Shown here: positions 5,152-5,204 of the stretch, piece after piece
Position numbering within the stretch: the first letter of the stretch is position 1
How the letters are laid out: every line of letters starts with the position of its first letter
From: an uncultured Moraxella sp.
GTDB lineage: Bacteria; Pseudomonadota; Gammaproteobacteria; Pseudomonadales; Moraxellaceae
Reading direction: 5' to 3'
Assembly: GCA_937975585.1 (NCBI GenBank)
Contig: CALJUC010000198.1
Coordinates: forward strand, 1-5,204
DNA length: 5,204 nt
The notes under the pieces: generated by a model
Told to the model about the DNA's origin: nothing
The model's database searches: none
The model's input: only the letters and a program-made list of their open reading frames with translations
Program-made: the position numbers and the translations under genes

Positions 5152-5204
5152 TGAGCATGGCTTTGATAGTTTAGACAATGCTCGGGTATGGGTGAATGGC
5201 TTTG
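5150..5204 (+). pseudogene. Fragment of a second IS3-family transposase (OrfB C-terminal region), continues beyond window
   Basis: The open frame reads PEHGFDSLDNARVWVNGF to the window edge. It lines up with the tail of the neighbouring OrfB (MPRKGYDDLAQARVDVASYI, encoded from about 4973): P, G, Y/F, D, L, A, R, V and a second V are shared. In IS3-family OrfB this block precedes the WYN..RPH-type motif near the C-terminus. It differs enough to belong to another IS. Its N-terminal part is not present on the left of the intact element, so it was not simply split by that insertion. Only 18 residues are visible. Confidence 0.6.

Overview
The window looks like a chromosomal segment of a gamma-proteobacterium, most likely the Moraxellaceae (Moraxella/Psychrobacter type). 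This rests on moderate GC, AT-rich intergenic DNA and the style of the proteins and insertion sequence. It is an impression from reading, not a database result.

Layout: (1) Positions 1-534, minus strand: the N-terminal half of a membrane-anchored metallo-beta-lactamase-fold hydrolase, cut by the window edge. (2) 535-888: an AT-rich intergenic region with a 15-bp tandem repeat, a possible promoter for the hydrolase, an inverted repeat and a strong terminator hairpin. (3) 889-3631, minus strand: a tight four-gene operon, transcribed in the order PepSY-domain protein, small single-pass membrane protein, ApbE-like FAD:protein FMN transferase, six-helix ferric-reductase-like haem membrane protein. 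The genes overlap or lie within 50 bp of each other. The first has a good ribosome binding site and a TATAAT box upstream, and the terminator at 832-864 closes the unit. Together they suggest an envelope electron-transfer module, but no classical flavinylation target is visible and the ApbE C-terminal half is unusual.

(4) 3762-5151: a complete but dead IS3-family insertion sequence (IS3 group) with matching terminal inverted repeats. Its orfA and orfB are each interrupted by a copy of the same roughly 61-nt element, in opposite orientations. The two copies are about 77% identical, share their end sequences, and each folds into two hairpins. Three of the base pairs differ between copies by compensatory changes on both sides. 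This small structured repeat is the most interesting thing in the window. One copy removes the end of orfA and its probable frameshift region; the other splits orfB just before the third catalytic residue of the DDE triad.

(5) 5150-5204: immediately beyond the right end of the insertion sequence is a fragment of a second, different IS3-family transposase, cut by the window edge. No target-site duplication is visible, so the right side seems to be a pile-up of mobile elements with past rearrangement.
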